Assembly: GCA_017886375.1 (NCBI GenBank) | Contig: JAGGNB010000103.1 | Location: forward strand, 1-53,562 | DNA length: 53,562 nt | Source of the DNA: Octadecabacter sp. | GTDB lineage: Bacteria; Pseudomonadota; Alphaproteobacteria; Rhodobacterales; Rhodobacteraceae | Direction: 5' to 3' | Part shown: piece by piece, positions 28,654-39,901 of the stretch | How positions within the stretch are numbered: position 1 is the stretch's first letter | Layout of the letters: every line of letters starts with the position of its first letter | Position numbers and translations under genes: made by a program | Notes under the pieces: generated by a model | Told to the model about the DNA's origin: nothing | Databases searched by the model: none | The model's input: the letters and a program-made list of their open reading frames with translations, nothing else

Positions 28654-30897
28654 ATGACACGTATACCCTCCAAGACCGAAATCCTTGACTGGATCGCCGA
28701 AAACCCCACCCAAACTGCCAAGCGCGACATCGCGAAGGCATTTGGCATCAAGGGGGCCGCGCGGATTGATCTTAAACGTCTGCTGCGCGAACTCGAAGAT
28801 GACGGTAAATTGCAAAAGCGCAAATCGTCCTATCGTGATGCCAATAAGCTGCCGCCAGTGTCCGTGTTGGAGGTGACAGGCCCCGACAGCGACGGCGATC
28901 TGTTTGCACGCCCATTGGAATGGGCGGGAACAGGCGATGCGCCGCGTATTCTGCTGGTGATGAAACCCGACGAGCCTGCGCTGGGCGCGGGGGAACGCAT
29001 CTTGGGTCGCTTGACCGAAGTGACTGGTGAAGATTTCGCCTATTCCGCACGACTGATCCGCCGCATCGGCACCAACCCGCTGCGGGTTCTAGGCGTGTTT
29101 CGCGCCGCGTCCGAGGGCGGGCGTATTCTGCCTGTCGATAAGGGCTCGCAAAAGGAATGGATCGTGGCGGCGGGCGCCACGGGTGACGCCAAAGACGGTG
29201 AGTTGGTTGAGGCGGAGCAGGCCGGACCAAAGGGGCGCATGGGCCTGCCACAGGCGCGCATCGTGGCGCGGTTGGGCGACCCGACACAGCCACGGGCCGT
29301 CAGCCTGATCGCGATCCACCAGCACGGTATTCCCGACCACTTTCCCGATGATGTCGTGGCGCAAGCCGACAGTGCCAAACCCGCAGGCCTTAAAGGGCGC
29401 GACGACCTGCAACACCTGCCGCTGATCACCATCGATCCGTGGGACGCCCGCGATCATGACGATGCCTGCTGCGCGATCCCCAACGGGAACGGCGGTTTTG
29501 CGCTTTGGGTCGCGATTGCAGATGTCGCGTACTACGTCACGTCTGGGTCCAAGCTCGATATCGAAGCGCGCAAGCGCGGCAATTCCACCTACTTCCCCGA
29601 CCGCGTTGTGCCGATGTTGCCGGACCGTTTGTCGGGTGATCTGTGTTCGTTGCACGAAGGCGTGCCGCGTGCCTGTATCGCAGTGGAAATGCAGATCGAC
29701 CGCGATGGCAACAAAACGTCGCACCGCTTTGTGCGCGGGTTGATGACCTCCCCTGCGTCGCTGAACTATGAGGAAGTTCAGGCGGCAATGGACGGCGCGG
29801 TAAATGACAAAGTCGCGCCGCTGCTCGATGACGTGATCCGGCCCCTGTATGCCTGTTACAACGCGCTGAAAAAAGCCCGCGCTGTGCGTCAGCCGCTGGA
29901 ACTCGACCTGCCGGAACGCAAGATCATCCTCAATGAGGATGGCGTGGTCACGGATGTCGCGTTCAAGGATCGCCTTGATGCGCATCGCCTGATCGAAGAA
30001 TTCATGGTTCTGGCAAATGTTGCCGCTGCCGAAACCTTGGTCGCCAAAAAGACTGCGCTGTTGTTTCGGGTTCATGAAGAACCGAAACCCGAAAAGCTGG
30101 ACGCATTGCGCGAAACGGCTGAATCCGCCGGTTTGCAATTGGCCAAAGGTCAGGTCCTCAAGACGGGGCACCTCAACCGTTTGCTCAACCAAGCGGCGGA
30201 CACCGACCATGCCGAACTGATCAACATCGCGACGCTGCGATCGATGACGCAGGCGTACTACAGCCCGGATAACTTCGGCCATTTTGGCTTGGCGCTCAAG
30301 GCTTATGCGCACTTCACCTCGCCGATCCGGCGCTATTCCGACCTGATTGTGCACCGCGCATTAATCACGGCCCACGGCTGGGGCAAGGACGGATTAACAC
30401 CCGAGGATGAGGCGATTTTACCTGAAACCGCGCAGGCAATATCTGACACCGAACGCCGCTCCATGGTGGCCGAACGCGACACGACGGACCGCTACCTCGC
30501 GGCATTCCTAAGCGAACGTGTCGGTGCTGTGATGGGCGGGCGGATCAGCGGCATCGCCAAGTTCGGGGTGTTCGTAAAGCTTGATGAAACTGGCGCGGAT
30601 GGCATGATCCCGATCCGCAATCTTGGCGCTGAATATTTCCACTATGACGCTGACAACCAGACCCTGATGGGGTCCGACACGGGCGTTGTGATCGGCCTTG
30701 GTGTGCGGGTCGTGGTAAAACTGATCGAAGCGGCCCCAGTCACCGGTGGCCTGATTGTCGAACTGCTGGAAATTGACGGCAAGGCCATGCCACAGGGCCG
30801 CCCATCCAACCGCGGAAAATCACCACGGCGTAAATTTGGCTCGTCCAAGAAAAAAGCGGCAAAAACAGCGCGTAAGGTCAATCGAACCCGCACCTGA
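28654..30897 (+). CDS. rnr: ribonuclease R
   Basis: 747 aa; ITIDPWDARDHDDACCA, RNB and S1 domains, basic C-terminus. Confidence 0.95.
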   Translation: MTRIPSKTEILDWIAENPTQTAKRDIAKAFGIKGAARIDLKRLLRELEDDGKLQKRKSSYRDANKLPPVSVLEVTGPDSDGDLFARPLEWAGTGDAPRILLVMKPDEPALGAGERILGRLTEVTGEDFAYSARLIRRIGTNPLRVLGVFRAASEGGRILPVDKGSQKEWIVAAGATGDAKDGELVEAEQAGPKGRMGLPQARIVARLGDPTQPRAVSLIAIHQHGIPDHFPDDVVAQADSAKPAGLKGRDDLQHLPLITIDPWDARDHDDACCAIPNGNGGFALWVAIADVAYYVTSGSKLDIEARKRGNSTYFPDRVVPMLPDRLSGDLCSLHEGVPRACIAVEMQIDRDGNKTSHRFVRGLMTSPASLNYEEVQAAMDGAVNDKVAPLLDDVIRPLYACYNALKKARAVRQPLELDLPERKIILNEDGVVTDVAFKDRLDAHRLIEEFMVLANVAAAETLVAKKTALLFRVHEEPKPEKLDALRETAESAGLQLAKGQVLKTGHLNRLLNQAADTDHAELINIATLRSMTQAYYSPDNFGHFGLALKAYAHFTSPIRRYSDLIVHRALITAHGWGKDGLTPEDEAILPETAQAISDTERRSMVAERDTTDRYLAAFLSERVGAVMGGRISGIAKFGVFVKLDETGADGMIPIRNLGAEYFHYDADNQTLMGSDTGVVIGLGVRVVVKLIEAAPVTGGLIVELLEIDGKAMPQGRPSNRGKSPRRKFGSSKKKAAKTARKVNRTRT

Positions 30898-30995
30898 GCA
30901 AGCGGAAGTTCGCCCTTGCCATAGTTTGCCGGTTTCAGTTTGGAAATATGCGCGCTAGCTTCGTCGAAATTGATCTCGCAATTTCGGGTGGTGGT

Positions 30996-32234
30996 ATGTC
31001 GGTTATGCACGCTGTTTTGGCTGCTGCACTTTGTGTGGCGGGCACGGTTTCTGCGGGTCCAATCCCGCTGGATGCCCCCGTCCACGTCAGCCCGATTACC
31101 CGCGTGCAAACTGCGAACCAAGGCTTCAACGCTTGGATTTCCGGTTTTCGCAATCGCGCAACGCGCCAAGGCATTTCAACCGCCACGTTCGATGCGGCCT
31201 TTGACGGGATCATTTACAACACCACCGTCATTGAACGTGATCGCAATCAATCCGAATTCACCAAATCACTGTGGGATTACCTCGACACCGCCGTTTCAGA
31301 TGCGCGCGTGCGCAATGGCCGCCGTGCGCTGGACAACAACAGGCAACTGCTCAACCGGATCGAAGAAACCTTCGGCGTCGACAAGGACGTTGTCGTCGCG
31401 ATCTGGGGGCTGGAATCGGCTTATGGCGCGGTGCGCGGCAGCACCAATGTCATCGAAGCCATGGCGACACTGGCCTATGACGGGCGCCGTGGCGAATTCT
31501 TTGAACAACAGTTGATCGCGGCGCTGCAAATCTTGCAGGCGGGCGATACGGCCCCGCGCAATATGACCGGATCATGGGCAGGTGCCATGGGCCACACGCA
31601 GTTCATTCCGACCAGTTTTCTAGATTATGCAGTGGATGGAAACGGCGATGGGCGGCGCGATATCTGGGCCGACGATCCGACAGACGCGCTGGCATCTACC
31701 GCCAATTACCTGCGCAGTTTTGGCTGGGTGCAGGGCCAGCCTTGGGGCGTCGAAGTGCAAATCCCCCAAGGGTTTGATTACGCCACAGCGCGGCGCGAAA
31801 ACCAAAAACTGCCCAGCGAATGGGCCACAATCGGCATCGTCGATATGGCCGGACGTGCGGTGCCTGATCATGGGTCGGCGTCAATCCTTTTGCCCGCAGG
31901 GGCGCTGGGCGCGGCGTTCATGATCTTCCCGAATTTCGCGGTGATCGAACGCTACAATACCGCCGACGCCTATGTGATCGGTGTTGGCCTGTTGTCAGAC
32001 CGTATCAGTGGCGGCGATGCGGTTCAGGCGGCTTGGCCACGCGATGATCGTGCGCTCAACGGCGTGGAACGGATCGAATTGCAGGAACGTCTGACAGCGG
32101 CTGGGTTTGATACCACGGTCATCGACGGGCGTATCGGCCCGCTGACGATCAACGCGATCCGCAACTATCAACTGGCCAACAACATCACCCCCGACGGCTA
32201 TGCATCGCTTCGATTGTTGAACCGCTTGCGCTAG
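30996..32234 (+). CDS. lytic murein transglycosylase with C-terminal peptidoglycan-binding domain
   Basis: VVAIWGLESAYGAVRGS, GSWAGAMGHTQFIPTSFLDYAVD, C-terminal PG_binding_1. Alternative start at 30948. Confidence 0.9.
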   Translation: MSVMHAVLAAALCVAGTVSAGPIPLDAPVHVSPITRVQTANQGFNAWISGFRNRATRQGISTATFDAAFDGIIYNTTVIERDRNQSEFTKSLWDYLDTAVSDARVRNGRRALDNNRQLLNRIEETFGVDKDVVVAIWGLESAYGAVRGSTNVIEAMATLAYDGRRGEFFEQQLIAALQILQAGDTAPRNMTGSWAGAMGHTQFIPTSFLDYAVDGNGDGRRDIWADDPTDALASTANYLRSFGWVQGQPWGVEVQIPQGFDYATARRENQKLPSEWATIGIVDMAGRAVPDHGSASILLPAGALGAAFMIFPNFAVIERYNTADAYVIGVGLLSDRISGGDAVQAAWPRDDRALNGVERIELQERLTAAGFDTTVIDGRIGPLTINAIRNYQLANNITPDGYASLRLLNRLR

Positions 32235-32701
32235 AACGCCTGTTCTTGGCAGCCGGTGCCGCGCATACACGACAAGACACTTTGCACGTTCGCGTTGTCG
32301 GGCGCGAATACTGTGCTGAAACACGGATCGACGTTCAAAACGTAGCCATCCGCTGTCTGCTCAACAAAGGCGAGGGTGTCCTCATTGTTTTCGATCGACC
32401 CACACCACGGCCCGAAACACTCAAAACGCAACGTCACGTCAAGCGTTGGCGCCGCCACAAACCCGCCGGCCCCAAGGTATTGCCCCGAAAACGTCGCGGG
32501 CAGTCGCACGGATTGGCGATCATTCATGTCCGTCAGGTCCTCTGCGGGGGGCGAAAACGTGAACGCCCCTTGCAAGACGACATACCTTTCTTCGGCCTCG
32601 GACGCCCAACCAAACGTGCGGGCCACGTCAGCGCGCAAACACGACAACGCTTGGGCTTGTCCCGCGATGACGACTAAAGCCGCCGCCAAAATTATTTTCA
32701 T
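32231..32701 (-). CDS. hypothetical secreted protein
   Basis: 156 aa, signal peptide [18 protein letters not shown], several cysteines. Confidence 0.6.
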   Translation of the reverse strand: MKIILAAALVVIAGQAQALSCLRADVARTFGWASEAEERYVVLQGAFTFSPPAEDLTDMNDRQSVRLPATFSGQYLGAGGFVAAPTLDVTLRFECFGPWCGSIENNEDTLAFVEQTADGYVLNVDPCFSTVFAPDNANVQSVLSCMRGTGCQEQAF

Positions 32702-33192
32702 ATCTTACCTCCAAATTCCACCAGCACGGCCGCATAAACGTCGCGCTTGAATGGGACGATGCTCGCCAGCAGATCCTTGGGAGAAATCCACGTCCATTCG
32801 GAAAATTCTTGGTGCGGCTGCACAATGTTGATCTGATCATCGGTGCCCGAGAACCGCATCAGCACCCATTTCTGTTCCTGACCGCGATAGCGCCCTTTCC
32901 AGATTTTCGGCACGATACTATGGGGCAAATCATAGGGCAGCCAGTTGTCTGTCTCGGCCTCGATCACCACAAGATCGGGCGTGATTCCGGTTTCTTCGCC
33001 CAGTTCACGTAGGGCCGCCGTGGTGACATCTTCGCCGTCATCAATGCCCCCCTGCGGCATCTGCCACGCGTTCTGGTCGTGATCCACACGCTGGCCAACG
33101 AATACTTTACCGTCACCATTTACCACCATCAGCCCGACGCAGGGGCGATAGGGCAATTTTGCGATCTGTTCGGCCGTTAATGTTTTGGCCAT
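32698..33192 (-). CDS. rppH: RNA pyrophosphohydrolase (Nudix)
   Basis: [23 protein letters not shown], Nudix box [23 protein letters not shown]. Confidence 0.9.
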   Translation of the reverse strand: MAKTLTAEQIAKLPYRPCVGLMVVNGDGKVFVGQRVDHDQNAWQMPQGGIDDGEDVTTAALRELGEETGITPDLVVIEAETDNWLPYDLPHSIVPKIWKGRYRGQEQKWVLMRFSGTDDQINIVQPHQEFSEWTWISPKDLLASIVPFKRDVYAAVLVEFGGKI

Positions 33193-33276
33193 CTTGGCGG
33201 TCCTCCAAATGAAAACACCGCCGAGCTTGACCCAAAGGATCATTCTCGGCGGCGCAGTCTCCCGACATGGGACGTA

Positions 33277-34626
33277 TTAGTTGTCGTTGTTAGCGCCAAG
33301 AACTTGCAAGCCCTTAAGAATATCAATGGCATAGGCCATTTGATAATCCTCAACCCGCAGGGCGGCGGCGTCTTCGGCGCGCAGACGGTCCGCTTGAATT
33401 TGCTCAATCTCGTCGTCGGTCAGGCTGTCATTGTCCAACGCACCGCGCAGGTCTGCCTCGGAACGGGTGAACCCTGCATCTTCTTCTTCTTCGTCCACGA
33501 CTTCGGCGTTTGGATCACGGCGTGGTTGTTCAACGATGATGTCAGGCGAAATACCCAGCGATTGAATGGACCGGCCTGACGGCGTGTAATACCGCGCCGT
33601 TGTCAGGCGCATGGCACTTTCACCGCGCAGCGGCATGACCGTTTGCACGGACCCTTTGCCAAACGAATTGGTGCCGATGACGACGGCGCGTCGGTGATCT
33701 TGCAACGCACCTGCGACGATCTCGGACGCGGATGCAGATCCGCCGTTGATCAGCACAACAATCGGCAGCCCCTCGGCAAGATCACCCTCACGGGCATTCC
33801 AGCGTTGGCCATCGCCCAGATCACGGCCACGGGTCGATGTGATTTCACCAGCGTCCAAGAACGCATCAGACACAGCAATCGCCTGGTTCAGCAAACCACC
33901 GGGATTGTTGCGCAAATCAATGACGAACCCGTTGACGTTTTCGATGCCGCCAGCCTCTGCCACTTGTTCGGCCAACTGTTCTTCGAGGCTGGGATACGTC
34001 TGGTCACTGAACGTTACAATGCGCAGCACAACGGTTTCGCCTTCAACGCGGCTACGCACAGCAGTCAACGTAATGGTGTCACGGATGATGGACACGTCGA
34101 AAGGTTGATCAAAACCTTCGCGCACCACTGTGATGATAATCTCCGACCCGACAGGCCCGCGCATCAAGTCAACCGCTTCATCCAGCGTCAGACCCAACAT
34201 ATTTTCACCGTCCACACCAGTGATGAAATCACCTGATTCGATGCCGGCTTCGGCGGCTGGCGTGCCATCAATCGGGGATACGACCTTCACGTAACCTTCT
34301 TCTTGCGTGACCTCGATGCCGAGCCCACCAAACTCGCCACGGGTCGTTTCGCGCATATCTGCGGCGTCTTCGGGCGACAAATAGCTGGAATGTGGATCGA
34401 GGGAGCTCAACATGCCGTCAATCGCCGCCTCAATCAGTGCTGCTTCGTCGACGTCTTCGACATATTGCGCACGGATGCGTTCAAAGATGTCGCCAAACAG
34501 ATCAAGCTGTTCGTAAACGCTGGCATTGTTATCGGCTTCCTGCGCAATCAAAGGGCCCGCGATCTGCGTTGTAACAATCGCTCCCAGCAAGATGCCACCC
34601 GTGGCGGCCATAGCAAATTTCTTCAT
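33277..34626 (-). CDS. ctpA: S41 family C-terminal processing peptidase
   Basis: MKKFAMAATGGILLGAIV..., PDZ domain, NGGSASASEIVAGALQDHRRAVVIGTNSFGKGSVQTV. Confidence 0.92.
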   Translation of the reverse strand: MKKFAMAATGGILLGAIVTTQIAGPLIAQEADNNASVYEQLDLFGDIFERIRAQYVEDVDEAALIEAAIDGMLSSLDPHSSYLSPEDAADMRETTRGEFGGLGIEVTQEEGYVKVVSPIDGTPAAEAGIESGDFITGVDGENMLGLTLDEAVDLMRGPVGSEIIITVVREGFDQPFDVSIIRDTITLTAVRSRVEGETVVLRIVTFSDQTYPSLEEQLAEQVAEAGGIENVNGFVIDLRNNPGGLLNQAIAVSDAFLDAGEITSTRGRDLGDGQRWNAREGDLAEGLPIVVLINGGSASASEIVAGALQDHRRAVVIGTNSFGKGSVQTVMPLRGESAMRLTTARYYTPSGRSIQSLGISPDIIVEQPRRDPNAEVVDEEEEDAGFTRSEADLRGALDNDSLTDDEIEQIQADRLRAEDAAALRVEDYQMAYAIDILKGLQVLGANNDN

Positions 34627-34669
34627 CTTTTCATTCCCATTATCATGTTTGTGCCTACACGACGTGCGT

Positions 34670-35773
34670 TTATTCAAACGCAAACCAATCCGCGGGGTTC
34701 ACGACACCTTGCCTGTCTCTTACCTCAAGATAAAGCGTTTGGGTACGTTGTCCGGCGGAACCCTGCGCGCTTTCGTTCAAAATCGCTTGAGCATCCGTGA
34801 TAATGCCCCCCATAAGGCCAATTGGCGTGCCGTCCGGCACAATTTGCCCGACCTCGCCAAATACCTCAGCCAAGCCTGCAATCACCCAAAGCGTCTCTGC
34901 GGCGGGTTCCAGAATAACCACCGTGCCGTAATCCAGCAGCGGTCCCGCATAGCGGATTGTGGCCGACAGCGGCGTTGAAACCAGTGCGCGGGGTTGTGTC
35001 GCGATCAAAATACCGGGGCGTGTGACCCCCGCAGCATCGGCTTCGTTAAATTGTCGGATCACTTGTCCCGCAACCGGCAGTGGAACCGCGCCCTTAACAG
35101 TGCTGGCATCCGGCCCGCCGCCCGCTTGGGTCTGCTCTAACCCTGCCGCGAACGCGTCCAAGGTCTGCGCGCTGGCCAGCAACACCGCCATCTGGATCGG
35201 GTCCTCCAAGAACTGTTGCGGCAAATCAGTACGGTCCGAAATCGCCGCGCTTAATGCCGACCGTGCAATTTGCGCCCCTTCCAACCCGTCCCTAAGAATG
35301 CTCAGCGCGTCGGTTTGCAAGCCGCGCAAAAGGGCGACTTCTTCAAGCTGTTCGCGCAACGCCGTGACCTCGTCTTGCAACGCAGGCGTTACGTCCGCCA
35401 ACATCATCCCCGATCGCGCCGTGCCAGTTGGCCCCGACGGGTGCAAAAACAGGATCGGCGCAGGGGCCCTCCCAATGGTTTGCAATACACCCAACAGGCG
35501 TGCGACCTCATTGGATCGCGCCGCCAGATCAGTCTCTAATGTGCGTTGTCGGATCGCAGCGCGGCGCAAACCGTCGCGCAATGCCGCAAGGCCTGCTTCA
35601 TAGGCCTGTACGGTTTCCGTCAAGGCTGCGACGCGGTCAGACCGCCCCTGCGCCGCCTGCAAAGTTGCGCGCGCATCTTGCAGACGCGCCGACGCTGCGA
35701 ACGCCGCCTCTGCGGGGGTTTGCGCGCAAAGTGGTGCCGCGATTAGCGCACATATGACGGCCAGAACTTTCAC
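34670..35773 (-). CDS. murein hydrolase activator EnvC-like (M23 domain)
   Basis: Coiled-coil N-terminus with signal peptide, degenerate LytM C-terminus (ATIRYAGPLLDYGTVVILEPAAETLWVIAGLAEV...GQIVPDGTPIGLMGG); between ctpA and gpmI. Confidence 0.85.
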   Translation of the reverse strand: MKVLAVICALIAAPLCAQTPAEAAFAASARLQDARATLQAAQGRSDRVAALTETVQAYEAGLAALRDGLRRAAIRQRTLETDLAARSNEVARLLGVLQTIGRAPAPILFLHPSGPTGTARSGMMLADVTPALQDEVTALREQLEEVALLRGLQTDALSILRDGLEGAQIARSALSAAISDRTDLPQQFLEDPIQMAVLLASAQTLDAFAAGLEQTQAGGGPDASTVKGAVPLPVAGQVIRQFNEADAAGVTRPGILIATQPRALVSTPLSATIRYAGPLLDYGTVVILEPAAETLWVIAGLAEVFGEVGQIVPDGTPIGLMGGIITDAQAILNESAQGSAGQRTQTLYLEVRDRQGVVNPADWFAFE

Positions 35774-37281
35774 TCAATCAGACTTTCGCCGGTCATTTCA
35801 GGCGGCAATTCCAGCCCCATCAATCCCAACAACGTCGGCGCCAAATCCGCGAGCCGTCCGTTGTGCAAACGCGCGCCCTTGGGTCCGCCAACAAGCGCCA
35901 CCGGCACCGGATTGGTCGTGTGCGCCGTGTGTGGGCCACCAGTGTCAGGATCAATCATAGTCTCGCAATTGCCGTGATCGGCGGTGACGATCATCGCACC
36001 ACCCACTGCCTCAAGTGCTGCCAAAACGCGGCCCAAACCGGCATCCACCGCTTCGCATGCTTTCACGGCAGCGCCGATGTCACCGGTATGTCCGACCATG
36101 TCGGGATTGGCGTAGTTGCAAACGATCAAATCATACTGGTCCTCGATCGCACCAACGAACGCATCCGTCACCTCGGCGGCTGACATTTCCGGCTGCAAAT
36201 CATAGGTGGCAACTTTCGGGGACGGGGCCATATAACGATCCTCGCCAACCTCGGGGACTTCAATCCCGCCGTTCAAAAAGAACGTCACATGGGGGTATTT
36301 CTCGGTTTCCGCGACGCGAAACTGTCGTAATCCCTTGGCCGCAACCCAAGCGCCCAACGCATTAGTAATCTTTTGTTTGGGGTAGCACGTGGTCATATAT
36401 TCATCATGGCTGGTGGAATAATTTACCATCCCCAACATATCCAGCGCGGGGCGACCCGACACATCAAACCCGTCAAATGTAGGGTCACCCATCGCCGCCA
36501 AAATCTCACGCGCGCGATCGGCGCGGAAGTTCAAACAAAACACGCCGTCACCGTCGGCCATGCCCGCATAGCCCCCCAGCACCGTGGCGGGCACAAATTC
36601 ATCTGTCACAGCGCTCTCGTAAGCCGCTTCAATCACACCAACCGCGTCGTCCCCACGCACGCCAACGCCTTGAACCATCGCGCGGTAGGCGGTTTCAACC
36701 CGTTCCCATCTGTTGTCGCGATCCATCGCGTAGTAGCGCCCACAGACGGTCCCGATTGTGACGCCGTTCGGCATCGCGCCAATCAAATCGCGCATATATC
36801 CTGCGCCGGACTTCGGGGCCACGTCGCGCCCGTCGGTGATGGCATGCAGTACGGTGCGCACACCGCGATCCGACAGCGCCTTTAGGGCTGCCTGAATATG
36901 CACAATATGCCCGTGCACGCCGCCGTCGCTGACCAGCCCCATCACATGTGCGACCTTGCCGGACGCTTTCAATCTATCCGCAAATGCCACCAGCGCCGCG
37001 TTGTCAAAAAACGACCCATCTTCAATCGCCAGATCAATCGCGCCCAGATCCATCGCCACCACACGGCCCGCACCAATATTGGTATGCCCAACCTCTGAAT
37101 TGCCCATCTGACCGCGCGGCAATCCCACGTCCGGCCCATGGGTGATCAATTCCGCAGTCGCGCCTGCCATCACGCGATCATAATTCGGCGTGTTGGCCAA
37201 AGCGGGCGCATTGCCCGCAACCTCGGCACGTTTGCCCCATCCATCCAGAATACAAAGAACAACAGGTTTTGGCGCGGCCAT
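35770..37281 (-). CDS. gpmI: 2,3-bisphosphoglycerate-independent phosphoglycerate mutase
   Basis: 503 aa; PVVLCILDGWGKR, QMGNSEVGHTNIGAGRVV, TADHGNCE. Confidence 0.97.
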   Translation of the reverse strand: MAAPKPVVLCILDGWGKRAEVAGNAPALANTPNYDRVMAGATAELITHGPDVGLPRGQMGNSEVGHTNIGAGRVVAMDLGAIDLAIEDGSFFDNAALVAFADRLKASGKVAHVMGLVSDGGVHGHIVHIQAALKALSDRGVRTVLHAITDGRDVAPKSGAGYMRDLIGAMPNGVTIGTVCGRYYAMDRDNRWERVETAYRAMVQGVGVRGDDAVGVIEAAYESAVTDEFVPATVLGGYAGMADGDGVFCLNFRADRAREILAAMGDPTFDGFDVSGRPALDMLGMVNYSTSHDEYMTTCYPKQKITNALGAWVAAKGLRQFRVAETEKYPHVTFFLNGGIEVPEVGEDRYMAPSPKVATYDLQPEMSAAEVTDAFVGAIEDQYDLIVCNYANPDMVGHTGDIGAAVKACEAVDAGLGRVLAALEAVGGAMIVTADHGNCETMIDPDTGGPHTAHTTNPVPVALVGGPKGARLHNGRLADLAPTLLGLMGLELPPEMTGESLIE

Positions 37282-37374
37282 GGCAAAATTCCTTTTAGGT
37301 TTACACCCTTCTAGCGATCCTCAGCGAAGGCGCAAACAGCTCCTGTCTTCATCTTGGCCAATACAACTCAAATC

Positions 37375-37845
37375 CTAAGCGCGGTGATAGGGTGCGCCCG
37401 CCAGAATGCTGGCCGCGCGGTACACTTGTTCGGCCAGCATCACCCGCACCAGCATATGCGGCCAGACCATTTTGCCAAAACTCAAAGACGCATCACATTT
37501 GGCCCGCAGGCTGGGGTCGATCCCGTCTGCGCCGCCAATAATAAAGGCGAGGTCACTGCGCCCGTCATCGCGAAACCGCGCCAGATCACTGGCAAAATCG
37601 GGCGATGATTTGATCTTACCGCGTTCATCCAGCGCAATCACTGCCGCCCCGTTGGGCAATGCCTTCTCCAGCAATACGGCCTCAGCCGCCATGCCGCCGC
37701 CTTTGCGGTCCTCAACCTCGCGCACGTCAATAGGGCCAAGGCCAAGGGCCCGACCCGTCCGGTCAAATCGCAATAGATAGTCGTCAATCAGATCGCGTTC
37801 CGGGCCAGCACGCAGGCGGCCCACAACACATAACGTCAGGCGCAA
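37375..37845 (-). CDS. rlmH: 23S rRNA (pseudouridine(1915)-N(3))-methyltransferase
   Basis: LRLTLCVVGRLRAGPERDLIDDYLLRFDRTGRALGLG...FIIGGADGIDPSLRAKCDASLSFGKMVWPHMLVRVMLAEQVYRA; probable TTG start at 37845 (156 aa). Confidence 0.92.
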   Translation of the reverse strand: MRLTLCVVGRLRAGPERDLIDDYLLRFDRTGRALGLGPIDVREVEDRKGGGMAAEAVLLEKALPNGAAVIALDERGKIKSSPDFASDLARFRDDGRSDLAFIIGGADGIDPSLRAKCDASLSFGKMVWPHMLVRVMLAEQVYRAASILAGAPYHRA

Positions 37846-37849
37846 AGCA

Positions 37850-38239
37850 TCACGTCGTTCTCTTGGCGGCCTCTGCGGCGTTGTGTTCAGCCGTGGCGTC
37901 GCCAGGGTTCTGCCACATCTTCTCAAGCTGATAGAACTCGCGCACTTCAGGGCGGAAGACATGCACAATCACGTCGCCTGTGTCGATCAAGACCCAGTCA
38001 CCCGTGGCACGGCCTTCGACCTTGCACAAAATCCCGAAGGATTGTTTCAGACGGTCGGTCAGCTTTTCAGCCATCGCCGATACCTGACGCGAAGACCGAC
38101 CGGACGCGATGACCATATAGTCACCCATCTCGGACTTGCCGTGCAGATCGATCTGCACGATATCTTCGCCCTTATCGTCGTCCAAAGATTTTAGAACAGC
38201 GGCCAGCGTGCTGTCAGCAGTCGGGGCTTGCACGCTCAT
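37850..38239 (-). CDS. rsfS: ribosome silencing factor
   Basis: MSVQAPTADSTLAAVLKSLDDDKGEDIVQIDLHGKSEMGDYMVIASGRSSRQVSAMAEKL.... Confidence 0.92.
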   Translation of the reverse strand: MSVQAPTADSTLAAVLKSLDDDKGEDIVQIDLHGKSEMGDYMVIASGRSSRQVSAMAEKLTDRLKQSFGILCKVEGRATGDWVLIDTGDVIVHVFRPEVREFYQLEKMWQNPGDATAEHNAAEAAKRTT

Positions 38240-38423
38240 TGCGTGGATCCCGTGTGCGGCAGGAATTCCTGCCTGTGTAGCAAAAGACAGTTCATTGTCC
38301 TCCTTAAGAAACGCCATCCAAACCCCGGCGCTGGGCATGCATCAACTTAACAACCGTTCTGTCGCAATTCAATGAACAGGTGGGTAAACTGCTGCAGTGC
38401 GCCAATTCTGCTCATTTGACCCA

Positions 38424-39770
38424 TTAATCAAGCGCTTTGTGCCTGATTTCCGACCCTTCGATCATTTTGACCTCACGTTGTGGGAACGGAATCGAAATAC
38501 CGTTGTCCGCAAACGCGTCCCATAGGGCCAGATAAACGTTGCCACGAATGTTGGTCAGACCCCCCGTTGGGTCCTTGATCCAGAATCGCAGGATGTAATC
38601 TACGCTGCTGTCGCCAAATCCGACAATGTGACAAACAGGCGGGCGAAATTCGAGAACGCGATCCACGCTCGCAGCCGCTGCAATCGCCAGTTTGCGCACT
38701 TCACGGGGGTTGTCGCTGTAGGCGGTGCCAAAATAAATATCCAACCGCACGAAATCGTTGGAATGCGACCAGTTCACCACCTGCGTGGTGATCAGGTCTT
38801 CGTTCGGGATCAGATACTCGCGCCCATCGCGCGTCGTGATGGACACATAGCGCGCGCCCAGTGAATTGATCCAACCAAACGTTTCGCCCACGGTGATAAC
38901 GTCACCGGGCTTGATCGATTTATCCAGTAAAATGATGATGCCCGACACAAGGTTGCTGACAACCTTTTGCAGACCAAAACCAATACCGACACCAATCGCA
39001 CCTGACAGAACCGCAAGGCCCGTCAGATTAAACCCGACGGCCTGCAAGCCGACGAAGAACGCAAATCCATACAGCACCACTTGCAAAAACTTTACGACCA
39101 GCACCCGCATCGACGGGCTGATGTCTTCGTTGCGGTGAATGCGCACCGACGTCTGGTGCGAAATAAACCGCGCTACGACAAAGAAAATCGACAGGATGAA
39201 CACGCCTTGCACCAACAACCAAAGCGACAGCCGCGCATCGGCAATCTCAATGGATGCGGCATCAAGAACCTCAATCCCCTGTTCCGTCAGCCCAGTGATG
39301 CGCAGCGTGATCCAGATCCATGCACCGAAGCGCACGATGGATCGCAAAAACGGATTGCCAATCAGCCGCGTCGCAAACACCACAATCAGCCAAGCCAGCG
39401 CAAGGTTGGCCACGATCCCGATCATATAAGACCGCGATCCCCACGTCACTTCGCGCATCACGATCAAAACAATCCAGATCAACGCAACAAAGAATATTCC
39501 GCGCAGCCGCCGATGAATGACCAACAGCCACCGCAAACGCCACTTCGGCCAGCCTTCACGTGTGCGCATCCATTGATGCAATGGCGGCTTGGCAAACCGG
39601 CTGGCCAAGTGCGCAACAAGATATATCGCAACGACGATACCCAACTGATAAGCATTCCACGGCCGCAAAAGGCTTTGGAAAAATAAAACAATCTGGCCCC
39701 ATATTCCTTGGCCAATTTGGGCAATCTCGGCGGCCTGACCAGCAAGGTCTAATGTGGTTTGCGGTTCCAT
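38424..39770 (-). CDS. mechanosensitive ion channel (MscS family)
   Basis: GLAVLSGAIGVGIGFGLQKVVSNLVSGIIILLDKSIKPGDVITVGETFGWINSLGARYVSITTRDGREYLIPNEDLI. Confidence 0.92.
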   Translation of the reverse strand: MEPQTTLDLAGQAAEIAQIGQGIWGQIVLFFQSLLRPWNAYQLGIVVAIYLVAHLASRFAKPPLHQWMRTREGWPKWRLRWLLVIHRRLRGIFFVALIWIVLIVMREVTWGSRSYMIGIVANLALAWLIVVFATRLIGNPFLRSIVRFGAWIWITLRITGLTEQGIEVLDAASIEIADARLSLWLLVQGVFILSIFFVVARFISHQTSVRIHRNEDISPSMRVLVVKFLQVVLYGFAFFVGLQAVGFNLTGLAVLSGAIGVGIGFGLQKVVSNLVSGIIILLDKSIKPGDVITVGETFGWINSLGARYVSITTRDGREYLIPNEDLITTQVVNWSHSNDFVRLDIYFGTAYSDNPREVRKLAIAAAASVDRVLEFRPPVCHIVGFGDSSVDYILRFWIKDPTGGLTNIRGNVYLALWDAFADNGISIPFPQREVKMIEGSEIRHKALD

Positions 39771-39901
39771 GGGTAATCCTTAACTACCAAGACACTTTGT
39801 TGTCTGGCGCGCAAAACAGCAAGGGTCCACACGGGTCTTTGCGCGGGCACTGAAACGGGATCACCCTTGCGAGAACCAGACAGGATGTGTAACTGCACCT
39901 T

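Noticed and set aside
29089-30354. 421-aa minus-strand ORF opposite rnr
   Set aside because: Composition (His/Arg/Gln-rich, no domains) is typical of antisense shadow ORFs in GC-rich genes; the plus strand encodes clear RNase R.
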